Below the pieces are notes generated by a model, which worked only from the letters and a program-made list of their open reading frames with translations, ran no database searches and had not been told where the DNA came from. A stretch of 64,000 nucleotides of DNA from Actinomyces haliotis (GTDB lineage Bacteria > Actinomycetota > Actinomycetes > Actinomycetales > Actinomycetaceae): contig NZ_JACWNA010000002.1 in the NCBI RefSeq assembly GCF_015355765.1, forward strand, positions 171,807-235,806, written 5' to 3'. The translations under genes were made by a program, and so were the position numbers. Shown in pieces: positions 7,807-16,160 of this stretch; within the stretch, counting starts at the first letter, position 1, and every line of letters begins with the position of its first letter.

Positions 7807-8892
7807 ATGTCAGCCCGTACTAGCCTCGTTCGTCGCTCCCTCAGCATCGCCGGCGTCACCGCCGTCGCCCTCACCGTGTCGGCGGCTCCCGCCCTCGCGA
7901 GCGTCTCCAACATCGATGATGACTCCGCGAGCTCCGGCACGAGCCAGTCGACCCCCGTCACGGTGCCGGGCAACGGCTCGATGATCCCGGACGACCAGCC
8001 CTCGACCGAGCCCAGCACCCCCGCCGTGCAGCAGACCACCCCGGGCAACGGCTCGGTCATCCCGGATGACCAGCCCTCGACGGAGCCGTCGGCGGAGCCC
8101 AGCGCGCCCGCCAGCACCGAGCCGAGCACGCCCGCCACGACCGAGCCCTCCACCGAGCCCAGCACGCCGACCACGACTCCGGCCACCCCCGGCAACGGCT
8201 CGGTCATCCCGGATGACCAGCCCTCGACCGAGCCGTCCACGGAGCCCTCCACGGAGCCCTCCACGGAGCCCTCCACGCCGGCCACGACCGAGCCCAGCAC
8301 CGAGCCCTCCACGCCGGCCACGACCGAGCCGACCAACGACTGCTCGACCGTCCCCACGCCCACCACGCACCGACACGGCACCACCGTCATCGTGCCGACC
8401 CCCGGAGCGACCGACTGCGCGACGACTCCCGCTGACCAGCCCTCCGAGTCGGCCAGCCCCTCCGCCCCCGCCAGCCCGGCCGCCGAGCAGCCGACCACCC
8501 CCGCCGGCTCCGAGTCCACGGCCCCGTCGACCTCGACCGACGAGGGCCAGGACTGCACCACGGCTGCCACCACCTCGTCCACCGAGACGACCGGCTCCGG
8601 CAGCACCACCGGTACCACCGCGGGCCGCACCGTCCCCGCCGCGGGCTGCACGACGCTCACCGTCACGGGCTCCCACGGCGCGGGCAGCTCGAGCACGGGT
8701 GCCCGGAGCACGGGCTCGCAGGCGACCGCCACGGGCTCCGAAGCGGCTCCTGCCGCCTCCGGTACCTCCAGCAGCGCCGTCGGCGACTCCTCCCTCGCCC
8801 ACACCGGTGCCATGACCGAGATTCTCCTCGGGACGGCGGGCGCGCTCCTCATCGGCGGTGGCGTGCTCACGACGGCTCGCCGTCGTGCCTGA
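7807..8892 (+). CDS. LAHTG-anchored Ser/Thr/Pro-rich surface protein with [16 protein letters not shown] repeats
   Basis: A 361-residue secreted protein. A signal peptide covers about residues 1-32 ([20 protein letters not shown]). Residues 54-70, 79-95 and 128-144 repeat a PGNGS(M/V)[11 protein letters not shown] unit, separated by PST and TEPS runs. A less repetitive part contains four cysteines (NDC, TDC, QDC, AGC). The C-terminus carries LAHTG at about 330, a hydrophobic segment and an ARRRA tail. This is a sortase sorting signal of the LAXTG type common in high-GC Gram-positives, probably read by a class E sortase, which is not in this window. The stalk-like composition suggests a cell-wall spacer. 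No catalytic or adhesin domain is recognisable. Confidence 0.85.
   Translation: MSARTSLVRRSLSIAGVTAVALTVSAAPALASVSNIDDDSASSGTSQSTPVTVPGNGSMIPDDQPSTEPSTPAVQQTTPGNGSVIPDDQPSTEPSAEPSAPASTEPSTPATTEPSTEPSTPTTTPATPGNGSVIPDDQPSTEPSTEPSTEPSTEPSTPATTEPSTEPSTPATTEPTNDCSTVPTPTTHRHGTTVIVPTPGATDCATTPADQPSESASPSAPASPAAEQPTTPAGSESTAPSTSTDEGQDCTTAATTSSTETTGSGSTTGTTAGRTVPAAGCTTLTVTGSHGAGSSSTGARSTGSQATATGSEAAPAASGTSSSAVGDSSLAHTGAMTEILLGTAGALLIGGGVLTTARRRA
8230..8277 (+). repeat. Four tandem 12-bp units encoding TEPS repeats
   Basis: GAGCC(G/C)TCCACG is repeated four times head to tail, encoding an EPST run. Near-identity at the DNA level makes this stretch prone to length change by slippage. Confidence 0.8.
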
Positions 8893-9050
8893 CGCGGAGC
8901 CGCTCGGCACCTCAGCGACGGCTCTGACGGCCGCGCCGCGAGGCGACTCGGCCCAGCGGAGCAGCGCTTCCGCCGTCCGGCTCGGAATTCGCACCGCGCA
9001 GGGCACGACCGCGGCCCGCAGCCACGACGGAGCCTGTTGAGAGCAAGACA

Positions 9051-9094
9051 CCGGGGGCGGGGAGGAGCACCATCGTGCTCCTCCCCGCCCCCGG
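9051..9094. terminator. Strong bidirectional terminator
   Basis: A perfect 20-bp stem (9051-9070 with 9075-9094) with a CATC loop separates the surface-protein gene from the convergent small membrane protein gene. The 155 bases before it (8893-9050) show no gene. Confidence 0.75.
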
Positions 9095-9120
9095 CGTGCT
9101 CCTGAAGGGGTTCGGCCCGT

Positions 9121-9411
9121 TCAGCCCCAGTCCGTCTCAGCGGCCGCGCGCGCCGACCGCAGCCGCATGACGCCGGCCGTAAGGATCCCGGCACCCGCGA
9201 GGCACAGCGGCATCGAGGCCACCCAGAGAATCGTCGAGACGCTCGACAGAGCCTGCGCCTGTGCGAGCACAGGGGCCACGGCACCCAGGACGAGGGCCAC
9301 GAGACCGATGACGATGAGCCGCGCCCCAGAGGCGCGGCGCGCGCGGAGAGCGTCGAGCGACGCGGGGCTCGACGGTGCGGCGGAGGAGGTTGGAGGGCTC
9401 TGGGAGGTCAT
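9121..9411 (-). CDS. Small two-span membrane protein, unknown
   Basis: A 96-residue protein that I cannot place in a family. The N-terminal 30 residues are polar and rich in Ser, Pro and Ala. Two hydrophobic stretches follow: LIVIGLVALVLGAVAPVLA and STILWVASMPLCLAGAGILT. A short basic tail ends in TDWG. The ATG at 9411 is chosen because CAGGAT, a near -10, lies 6 bases upstream; an ATG at 9426 is the alternative. It sits 37 bp downstream of the acylphosphatase gene on the same strand. Confidence 0.6.
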   Translation of the reverse strand: MTSQSPPTSSAAPSSPASLDALRARRASGARLIVIGLVALVLGAVAPVLAQAQALSSVSTILWVASMPLCLAGAGILTAGVMRLRSARAAAETDWG

Positions 9412-9448
9412 GGGGTCATCCTGCACCCACCCCGGCGGGTGCCGATCC

Positions 9449-9763
9449 TCAGTTGCCCATGACGAAGGCCGTCCGCTGCACGGCCTCGGGGCTGAGGTCG
9501 GTGACGGTCACCCGGGAGACGCTCGCCCACCGCGGCCCTCGATGGAGCCACCCGATGAGGGACCCGACGGCCTCGGTGGGCCCCTGAGCGAGGACCTCCA
9601 CGTCGCCGTCGTCGAGATTGCGCACCTCGCCCACCAGGCCGAGGCGCTCACCCTCCTCCATGCACGACCACCGGAAGCCGACCCCCTGGACCCGGCCGGA
9701 CACCAGGGCGTGGATCGTTCGGGTCGCGGAGCCGGGGGAGGACGCGCTGCGGGATGTGCTCAT
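9449..9763 (-). CDS. Acylphosphatase
   Basis: This small cytosolic enzyme hydrolyses the carboxyl-phosphate bond of acyl phosphates. The 104-residue protein has the family motif ALVSGRVQGVGFRWSCMEEGERLGLVGEVRNLDDGDVEV shape: the catalytic Arg in GVGFR and the Asn in VRNLDDGDVEV are both present. A GPTEAVGSLIGWL segment and a final strand follow. About 15 residues precede the usual family start. The ATG at 9763 is divergent from the GH32 gene, with 73 bp between the two starts. Confidence 0.9.
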   Translation of the reverse strand: MSTSRSASSPGSATRTIHALVSGRVQGVGFRWSCMEEGERLGLVGEVRNLDDGDVEVLAQGPTEAVGSLIGWLHRGPRWASVSRVTVTDLSPEAVQRTAFVMGN

Positions 9764-9824
9764 GCCCCCCATCCTCGCAGGTGAAGCGGCCGGCGTCGCG
9801 GGCGGCGGGGAGACGGCCCCCCGA

Positions 9825-9830
9825 TATCCT
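9825..9830 (+). promoter_or_regulatory. -10 box TATCCT of the GH32 gene (leaderless)
   Basis: TATCCT lies 6 bases before the GTG at 9837 and fixes that start, although an open frame continues upstream. Confidence 0.5.
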
Positions 9831-9836
9831 GACGAG

Positions 9837-11555
9837 GTGCCGTACCCTGACGACTCCAGAACCGTTTCCCGCCCGGCTGCTCCCGCGTCACCCGGACCCC
9901 GCGAGACCGTCGCCCACCGGGGCACGGGGGCGGTGCTGCCTGACGCCGGGCGGCACGGCCCCTCCCGGCGCCACCTGCTGGAGGGGCTCCTCGGCGGGGC
10001 GGCCGTCCTCGGGGGCAGTGCCGTTCTCGCCTCCTGCACCGGCAGCTCCGGCGGCGGCTCCGGAGCCACGTCCAGCGCCTCGCCGACGACCAGCTCGGGA
10101 GCCACCGTGACCGAGCTCGAGCCCACCGCCTACGACGCCTCGGACCCGTACCGTCCCCTGTACCACTACAGCCCGGCGAGCGGGGACATGGCCGACCCCA
10201 ACGGGCTCCTCGCCGACGACGGCACCTTCCACCTCTTCCACCAGACCTGGGGGACATGGGTCCACGCCACGTCCAGCGACCTCATGGCCTGGAAGGACCG
10301 AGGCGTCGCCCTCGAGCACGACGACCTCGGGCAGGCCATGTCCGGTAGCGCCGTCGTCGACGCCGACAACGTCTCCGGGCTCGTCGAGGGCGGCGGCATC
10401 CTCGCCTTCTACACCTCCACGGAGGGCGGGCAGGCGCCCTCCGTCGCCTTCTCCGCGGACGGCGGCTCCACCTGGAGCCGCTACGACGGCAACCCCGTCA
10501 TCGCCAATGACGGGCGCACCGACTTCCGGGACCCCAAGGTCTTCCGCCACGAGGACTCCGGAGCCTGGGTCATGGTCATCGCCGCCGGCGACCACGTCGA
10601 GATCCACCGCTCCACGGACCTGCTGAGCTGGGAGCACGCCACCGACGTCGGTGCCGACACCGGCCTGCACTCGGCGGTCTGGGAATGCCCCGACCTCTTC
10701 CCGCTCGAGGATCCCTCCGGCGCCACCCGATGGGTCCTCCACGTCTCCGTGGGCGCCTCCGACGAGACGGGCGGGTCGACCGCCCAGTACCTCCTGGGCG
10801 ACTTCGACGGCACGACCTTCAGCCCCGTCGACACGACGGTGCGGATCACCGATGGCGGCCAGGACTTCTACGCGGCGCAGTCCTTCGAGAACCTCTCCGG
10901 CCGCCGGGTCTGGATGGCCTGGGCCGGCAACTGGAGCTACCCCTACGACCTGCCGACGGGAGACTGGCACGGCGAGATGAGCATCCCGCGAGAGCTCTCC
11001 CTCGTCACCGTCGGTGGCGAGACGGTCCTCGCCCAGACTCCCGTCGCCGAGGTCGAGGCCTACCACGGGGACGTCCTCGACGTCTCCGGCACCTCCGTCA
11101 CGGACGACTCGACGGTCATCGGCGTCGGTCGCAGCCTCGACATGACCCTCGAGCTGGACGTCTCGAAGGCGACGAAGGCCTGGGTGAGCGTGGCCCGCGG
11201 CACCGTCGACGGCGCCCTTCAGGAGGTCCTCGTCGGCGTGGACCGCGCGGCCAAGCAGCTCTTCCTCAACCGGGAGGCGTCCGGCGTTACGACCGTCTCC
11301 GGCTCCAACAGCCCGGAGACGGACTTCGCCCTGGCCCGCTTCGTCGACTACGAGCCGGTGGACGACCGCGTCCGGCTGCGGATCCTGCTCGACCGCTCGA
11401 GCCTCGAGGTGTTCGTCGACGATGGCGCCCCCGCGGCGACCATGCTCGTCCTCAACGACGCCGGTGCCCAGGACGTCGCTGTGGGTGCTGACGGGACGGT
11501 CACCGTCACCTCGGGGAGGCTCACGACGATGCGGGAGTCGATGGGGCGGGACTGA
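9837..11555 (+). CDS. GH32 fructan hydrolase (levanase/inulinase/exo-fructosidase), Tat-type lipoprotein
   Basis: The 572-residue protein begins with a long polar leader, a twin-arginine signal at R44-R45 (PSRRHLLEGLLGG) and a lipobox ending LASC, so Cys67 would be lipidated and the enzyme held on the outer face of the membrane. GH32 motifs follow in order: MADPNG with nucleophile D120, FRDPK with D232, and ECPDLF with acid/base E283. A five-bladed propeller is then followed by the usual C-terminal beta-sandwich. It should release fructose or fructo-oligosaccharides from levan, inulin or sucrose. It converges on the levansucrase gene across a shared terminator, so the pair can build and use levan. 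Endo or exo mode cannot be told. Confidence 0.88.
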   Translation: MPYPDDSRTVSRPAAPASPGPRETVAHRGTGAVLPDAGRHGPSRRHLLEGLLGGAAVLGGSAVLASCTGSSGGGSGATSSASPTTSSGATVTELEPTAYDASDPYRPLYHYSPASGDMADPNGLLADDGTFHLFHQTWGTWVHATSSDLMAWKDRGVALEHDDLGQAMSGSAVVDADNVSGLVEGGGILAFYTSTEGGQAPSVAFSADGGSTWSRYDGNPVIANDGRTDFRDPKVFRHEDSGAWVMVIAAGDHVEIHRSTDLLSWEHATDVGADTGLHSAVWECPDLFPLEDPSGATRWVLHVSVGASDETGGSTAQYLLGDFDGTTFSPVDTTVRITDGGQDFYAAQSFENLSGRRVWMAWAGNWSYPYDLPTGDWHGEMSIPRELSLVTVGGETVLAQTPVAEVEAYHGDVLDVSGTSVTDDSTVIGVGRSLDMTLELDVSKATKAWVSVARGTVDGALQEVLVGVDRAAKQLFLNREASGVTTVSGSNSPETDFALARFVDYEPVDDRVRLRILLDRSSLEVFVDDGAPAATMLVLNDAGAQDVAVGADGTVTVTSGRLTTMRESMGRD

Positions 11556-11581
11556 GCTCTCGACCGCTCGGGCCACGACGA

Positions 11582-11617
11582 GGGGCGCCCCGCAGGATCT
11601 CTCCTGCGGGGCGCCCC
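11582..11617. terminator. Terminator shared by the GH32 and levansucrase genes
   Basis: A perfect 16-bp stem (11582-11597 with 11602-11617) has a TCTC loop. Its CCGCAGGA core recurs in the hairpins near 55.45 and 56.92 kb. Confidence 0.75.
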
Positions 11618-11655
11618 GTCTCCTTCAGGACCGGCCGGTGGCCGGGCGCATCGGG

Positions 11656-13500
11656 TCAGCGCTTGTCGTAGCCGGGGTCGTACGACTTGTTGGCCGGGAT
11701 GTCCCCGAAGCCGCCGAGTCCGTTCGTGCCGTAGCTGCGGTCGACGCTGGTCGTGTCGCCGTTGATGTCGAGCTTCACGGTCGGGGCGAGCGAGCCGCCG
11801 CGGACCGGGTTGCCGTCGTGGTTGCCGCCGATGGAGTCGATGAAGGACTCCACGAGGCCGCCGGGCTGGATGTAGTGCGAGTACGACTGGAACGCGTACG
11901 GGCTCTGGTTCCAGTCAGGGCTGTACGGCGAGCCGGCCGCGTAGTTGAGGTTGACCGGGTTGCCCAGCGCGATGCCGGTGCCCTCGTTGAGCGGCTGGTA
12001 GTCGGAGCGGATGCCGTCGCCGACGAAGCCGTAGACGCCCTCAGGGCCGGTGACGCCGGAGGCGTAGGTCGAGCGGTGTGAGATCGTGAAGAGGTAGGAC
12101 TTGCCGTCCTTGAAGTAGATCTGCGGACGCTCGGTCTGGTCGTTGACGCAGTTGCCGGACAGGATCGGCGGGAGGAACTTCCACTTTGTCATCGCCTTGT
12201 TCTCGCTCACGGCGAGACCGACGTTGGCGAGCTGGTAGTAGGCGCCGGAGGCGTTGACGTCGTCGAGGGACTCGGCCTCGGGGTCGCCCTCCTGGTAGCC
12301 CAGGTCCTCGGACTTGCAGGTCGCCGACGTCGTGTTCTGGCCGTGGGCGGCCACGATCGACTTGTCCTCACCGGCGCGGGTGTACGCGGTGTTGCCCTCG
12401 AAGACCATGTAGGTGTTCTTGTCCGAGGTGTTCGTCTGGTCGACGAAGGTGAAGGGGTCGCGGAACGAGAGGTACTGGTTCTGGTAGCGCGACTGGTAGT
12501 ACTTGCCGTCGGGCGTGAGCAGGTCGTGCTGGACGCGGAAGCCGGTCAGCCACACGCCGTTCGCGTCGGCGTGGATGCGGCCCTCGGACTGGACGATGTG
12601 CGGGTCCTGCGGCTTGTAGTCGACGCCGTCGCTCATGACGTAGCCCGCGTCCGACGTGGGGCTGCGGTAGAAGGCGACCGCCGTGTAGAACATGCGGATC
12701 TTGTTCGAGTTCGGCATGAGGCGGGCCGAGCCGGACCACTCCGTCTGGTGGGAGTAGGACTGGTCCGCGAAGACCGAGCCGGAGGCGCCGTCAGGGAAGA
12801 CGTGGCCGCCGTAGATCCAGCCGCCGTTCGACGAGCTCGCGCCGCCGGCCGAGCTGGTCGTCGTGCCGGCCTTGCGGTAGAAGAAGCCCATGCGGGCGTG
12901 AGTGTGGCGGTCGTCGAAGGAGTAACCGGCGTTGCGGTCAGCGACGAGGGAGAAGATGATCTCCCAGCCGTTGTAGGAGATCTGGTTGGCGTGGTCGTCG
13001 GTGAGCGTCCAGGTGTCCCAGACCCACACCTTGTCCGCGTTCGTGGCCGGGAAGCCGTTGGAGATCTCCGGCATGGTGAGGTACTCCGGCAGCGAGGACT
13101 CGCCGGCCGCAGCGTCCGGGTTGGACAGGCGCTGGATCTGCATGGCGTCAGCACGGGTCCACTTGGCGGTGTAGTCAGCCGTCGTGGAGTAGGCCTGCTG
13201 CGAGTGCTTCGTGGCGTTCGGCCAGCCCTCGTGCTCGGGGACGAAGCCGTCGGCTGCGACTGGCTGCTCGGCGGCGTCGGCCTGGGCCGCGGCCTCGTCC
13301 GACGCCGTGGCGCTGGCGGAGGCCGAGGCGGTGGCCTCGGCGCTGGGGGAGGACGAGGCGGACGCCGTGGCGGACGCGCTCGCGGTGGGGGTGGGGCTGG
13401 CCTCGGCGGCCATGGCGGTGCCGCCGGTGAGGATCAGTGACAGTGAGAGGGCCGCGAAGGCGCTGGCTCGCCAGGACCTGCGGTGGACGACCTGGGACAC
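11656..13500 (-). CDS. Secreted GH68 levansucrase
   Basis: This enzyme splits sucrose and polymerises the fructosyl unit into levan outside the cell. The 614-residue protein has a signal peptide (about 1-32, SAFAALSLSLILTGGTAMAA) and then an Ala/Ser/Thr low-complexity spacer to about residue 82. The GH68 domain carries the nucleophile D162 in VWDTW, the transition-state stabiliser D348 in LSFRDPF, and the acid/base E457 in QTERPQ; all three are intact. The GTG at 13500 is chosen because AAAGGAG sits just upstream and the signal peptide starts there. There is no LPXTG-type motif, so the product is released or held by the spacer. In oral actinomycetes such enzymes make plaque levan. Confidence 0.92.
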   Translation of the reverse strand: MSQVVHRRSWRASAFAALSLSLILTGGTAMAAEASPTPTASASATASASSSPSAEATASASASATASDEAAAQADAAEQPVAADGFVPEHEGWPNATKHSQQAYSTTADYTAKWTRADAMQIQRLSNPDAAAGESSLPEYLTMPEISNGFPATNADKVWVWDTWTLTDDHANQISYNGWEIIFSLVADRNAGYSFDDRHTHARMGFFYRKAGTTTSSAGGASSSNGGWIYGGHVFPDGASGSVFADQSYSHQTEWSGSARLMPNSNKIRMFYTAVAFYRSPTSDAGYVMSDGVDYKPQDPHIVQSEGRIHADANGVWLTGFRVQHDLLTPDGKYYQSRYQNQYLSFRDPFTFVDQTNTSDKNTYMVFEGNTAYTRAGEDKSIVAAHGQNTTSATCKSEDLGYQEGDPEAESLDDVNASGAYYQLANVGLAVSENKAMTKWKFLPPILSGNCVNDQTERPQIYFKDGKSYLFTISHRSTYASGVTGPEGVYGFVGDGIRSDYQPLNEGTGIALGNPVNLNYAAGSPYSPDWNQSPYAFQSYSHYIQPGGLVESFIDSIGGNHDGNPVRGGSLAPTVKLDINGDTTSVDRSYGTNGLGGFGDIPANKSYDPGYDKR

Positions 13501-13897
13501 GGTCGGCTCCTTTGCTTGAGAGGGGATAGGGCACCCTCGTGCGCTGTCGTGCGGGCGACGAGGCGTCGGCACGCTTGCAGCGACTGCAGAGGCTGCGGTC
13601 ACTGCGGGCTCTCCGTCGGAAACCGTAACCGCTTCGTGACCAACGTCGGCACCGGATCCGGAGCACCGCGGCCGTCGAGTCGCATCGTGCGGTCCCGTGC
13701 GGACCGCACGAACGCGGTTGCCAGGATGAACTTGATCCTCGTCACTTGTGGTCGTGTCACGGAGAGGTCATAGTGAGCACGTTCTTCGTGAGCTGCCGGG
13801 CTCTCCACCCCACCGCGCAGATCCCATGGTCCCGTCCTTGTCCTCCACGCTACGGCGCGGAGGGTGAGTGGTGCCGTGATGACAATCGGAGACAACC
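13501..13897. promoter_or_regulatory. Divergent regulatory region between levansucrase and the choice-of-anchor L gene
   Basis: These 397 bases hold no gene. GTGCGGTCC at 13687-13695 and its complement GGACCGCAC at 13701-13709 form a perfect 9-bp inverted repeat with a 5-base gap, a plausible operator. TTGTGG at 13746-13751 and CATAGT at 13769-13774, 17 bp apart, form a candidate promoter for the rightward gene with a leader of about 115 bases. No regulator can be named. Confidence 0.4.
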
Positions 13898-15052
13898 GTG
13901 AACAACTCCCTTCCCACCGCGCGCCGCGGCAGGGCGCTCCTGCCCGCCGTCGCCGCGATCGCGGCCTCGCTCGCGCTCGCGGCGCCCGCCGTGGCGTCGG
14001 ACGGCCAGAGCGCCTCGACGCTGCGCGACGCGTCGACGACCAACGCGCAGAGCCTCGCCCAGGCTATCGCCGGGGACGCCACCGTCAGCAACGCCAAGGT
14101 CACCGGCGTCGACGTCCAGGTCGGTCGCGTCACCGGCCTGCCGAGCAAGTACTTCTCACAGGACTCCGTCGCCCTGTCCACCGGCTCCCTCATCGCCGCG
14201 GACCCCCAGGCCGACTCGGACACCGACTTCGAGTACTCCAGCGTCCTCGGCCCCAACCAGGCCCTCGACACCACCGGCGACCTCGGTGGCGACGGCGACG
14301 CGGCCCTGAGCACGCTCGTCGGCGACGACACCTACGACGCCACGACCCTCGAGTTCGACGTCGTCCCCACCGGCAAGGTCCTCAACCTCGCCTACCAGTT
14401 CGGCTCCGAGGAGTACGCCGGCGACGGCGGCTCGGCCGCGGGCAACCCCAATAACGGCGCCTGGGAGTCCCAGGGCTACGGGGACGTCCTGTCCATCACG
14501 GTGGACGGCACCGAGTGCGCGCTCGTCCCGGGCACCAAGGACCTCGTGTCGGCCGCGACCGTCAACGCGACGACGAACGCCCAGTACTACACCGCGAACG
14601 TCTCGGGGCACGACCTCGGCGACATCGACACGGAGATGAACGGGTTCACCTCCAGGCTCGAGTGCTCCCAGCCGGTGACGGTCGGCAAGACCGCGCACGT
14701 CCGCATCGCCCTCGCCGACGTCCTCGACGGCCAGCTCGACTCGACCGTCCTCCTCCCCGCCGGAGGACTCACCTTCTCCGACGAGGCCACTGCCTCCGAG
14801 ACCGCCGTCCCCGGTGACACCAGCACCGCCGACGCCACGGCCGCCTCCGCCGGCTCCGCGGAGGGCACGTCGTCCGGCTCCGGCAGGGCCGGGTCCGCCA
14901 CGAGCACCGAGAAGGGCAAGGCTGCCGCGTCGAGCAGCACCGGCCGCGGCTCCGGGCCGCTCGCCCACACCGGGACCGCGGCCCTCGCGATCCTCGGCGC
15001 CGCCATCGTGCTCGTCGGCGCGGGCGTCCTCACCCGCCGCCGCGCCCACTGA
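13898..15052 (+). CDS. LAHTG-anchored protein with choice-of-anchor L domain
   Basis: A 384-residue surface protein. The signal peptide spans about residues 1-34 (LLPAVAAIAASLALAAPAVAS). The choice-of-anchor L domain (about 45-290) contains the family's most recognisable piece, LNLAYQFGSEEYAGDG, and NNGAWESQGYGDVLSITVDG. Then come a Ser/Ala/Thr spacer, LAHTG at about 355, a hydrophobic segment and RRRAH. That domain is found in secreted proteins with varied anchoring signals; its ligand is unknown. The GTG at 13898 has GGAGA upstream. The gene is divergent from levansucrase and shares its regulatory region, so a role at the levan-coated surface is possible but unproven. Confidence 0.85.
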   Translation: MNNSLPTARRGRALLPAVAAIAASLALAAPAVASDGQSASTLRDASTTNAQSLAQAIAGDATVSNAKVTGVDVQVGRVTGLPSKYFSQDSVALSTGSLIAADPQADSDTDFEYSSVLGPNQALDTTGDLGGDGDAALSTLVGDDTYDATTLEFDVVPTGKVLNLAYQFGSEEYAGDGGSAAGNPNNGAWESQGYGDVLSITVDGTECALVPGTKDLVSAATVNATTNAQYYTANVSGHDLGDIDTEMNGFTSRLECSQPVTVGKTAHVRIALADVLDGQLDSTVLLPAGGLTFSDEATASETAVPGDTSTADATAASAGSAEGTSSGSGRAGSATSTEKGKAAASSSTGRGSGPLAHTGTAALAILGAAIVLVGAGVLTRRRAH

Positions 15053-15132
15053 CGCGCCGCTCGTCCGCTGACAGGCGGACCGCTCGGCACGGTCCGGGGA
15101 GGTGCGACCCCCGGCCGAGCCGAGCACCGACG

Positions 15133-15159
15133 GGCCCCGCCACCACCGGTGGCGGGGCC
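15133..15159 (+). terminator. Terminator after the choice-of-anchor L gene
   Basis: A perfect 12-bp GC-rich stem (15133-15144 with 15148-15159) with a 3-base loop. Confidence 0.65.
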
Positions 15160-15213
15160 TGTCCGCGTCCTCCTGGCCGGAGGCGGGAGGCGGGAGGCCT
15201 CCACCGGGGCACG

Positions 15214-15219
15214 TACCCT
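15214..15219 (+). promoter_or_regulatory. -10 box TACCCT of the exonuclease III gene (leaderless)
   Basis: TACCCT is 6 bases before the ATG at 15226, with no ribosome-binding site between. Confidence 0.55.
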
Positions 15220-15225
15220 GACGCC

Positions 15226-16134
15226 ATGCGCATCACCACCGTCAACGTCAACGGGATCCGTGCCGCCGCCCGCAAGGGCATGGGGGAGTGGCTCGCCGCC
15301 ACGGCGCCCGAGGTCCTCCTCCTTGAGGAGGTCCGCGCCGACGAGGCGACCGCCTCCGCCCTCCTGCCCGGGTACGAGTCGGTCATCTGGCCCTGCCGGA
15401 TCAAGGGTCGCGCCGGCGTCGGCGTCGCCGTCCGCGACGGCGCCGGGTACCGCCTGGGCGAGGTCCGACGCGGAGTCGCGCCCGAGGGCGTCGAGGAGCC
15501 CGACGTCGACTCGGGGCGCTGGCTCGAGGTCGACCTCGAGCCCACGGCGGACGCGGAGCAGGGCCACCCGGCCACGGCGCTCACGGTCATCGCCGCCTAC
15601 CTCCACTCCGGGCAGGTCGGCACCCAGAAGCTCGCCCACCTCGAGCTCGTCGACGCCCGCATGAGCGAGCTCCTCGCCGCGCAGGCCGCCGGAGGTCGCG
15701 AGGTCGTCATGGCCGGGGACCTCAACGTGGTCCGTTCCGAGCTCGACATCAAGAACTGGCGCCCCAACCACAACAAGGTCTCCGGCGTCCTCGACGTCGA
15801 GATCGCCCACCTCGAGGGCTGGTTCTCTCAAGGGTGGACCGACGTCGTCCGCTCCCTCGCCCCTGAGGCGCAGGGGCCGTACACCTGGTGGTCCCAGCGC
15901 GGCAAGGCCTTCGACAACGACGCCGGCTGGCGCATCGACTACCAGGTCGCCACCCCGGGGCTCGCAGCCGCCGCCAGCAGCGCCGTCGTCGGAAGGGCCA
16001 CGAGCTACGACGGACGCTGGTCCGACCACGCGCCCCTCACCGTCGACTACGCCCTCTGTGACGCCGTCGACCGTCAGTGCACCGCTCGACCGGCTGATGT
16101 CCAAGAATCAGGCGGCCGAGCGGTGAGGCGGTGA
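15226..16134 (+). CDS. xth: Exodeoxyribonuclease III (AP endonuclease family)
   Basis: This magnesium enzyme cleaves DNA at abasic sites and trims 3' ends in base-excision repair. The 302-residue protein has the endonuclease/exonuclease/phosphatase fold. Visible pieces are TTVNVNGIRAA at the N-terminus (metal-site Asn), LLLEEVRA (metal Glu), the GDLNVV catalytic Asp-Asn, and the final SDHAPLTVDY with the Asp-His pair. The family usually reads LQE; here it is LEE. The conserved fold ends near residue 275. The last 26 residues are extra and are encoded over a terminator-like hairpin. Confidence 0.9.
   Translation: MRITTVNVNGIRAAARKGMGEWLAATAPEVLLLEEVRADEATASALLPGYESVIWPCRIKGRAGVGVAVRDGAGYRLGEVRRGVAPEGVEEPDVDSGRWLEVDLEPTADAEQGHPATALTVIAAYLHSGQVGTQKLAHLELVDARMSELLAAQAAGGREVVMAGDLNVVRSELDIKNWRPNHNKVSGVLDVEIAHLEGWFSQGWTDVVRSLAPEAQGPYTWWSQRGKAFDNDAGWRIDYQVATPGLAAAASSAVVGRATSYDGRWSDHAPLTVDYALCDAVDRQCTARPADVQESGGRAVRR
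16080..16125. terminator. Hairpin inside the 3' end of the exonuclease III gene
   Basis: A 13-bp stem with one mismatch (16080-16092 with 16113-16125) lies over the last codons of the gene and just before the convergent galK stop. It may be the terminator for both genes. Confidence 0.4.
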
Positions 16135-16160
16135 ACAGACGGTCGCGCCCCGGGACGACC

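Noticed and set aside
8230..8277. Tandem 12-mers considered as a CRISPR-like array
   Set aside because: The units abut without spacers and encode an in-frame EPST repeat of a surface protein.
8066..8815. Repetitive Pro/Arg-rich frame opposite and within the LAHTG protein
   Set aside because: It is a frame shadow of the repeated TEPS-coding DNA.
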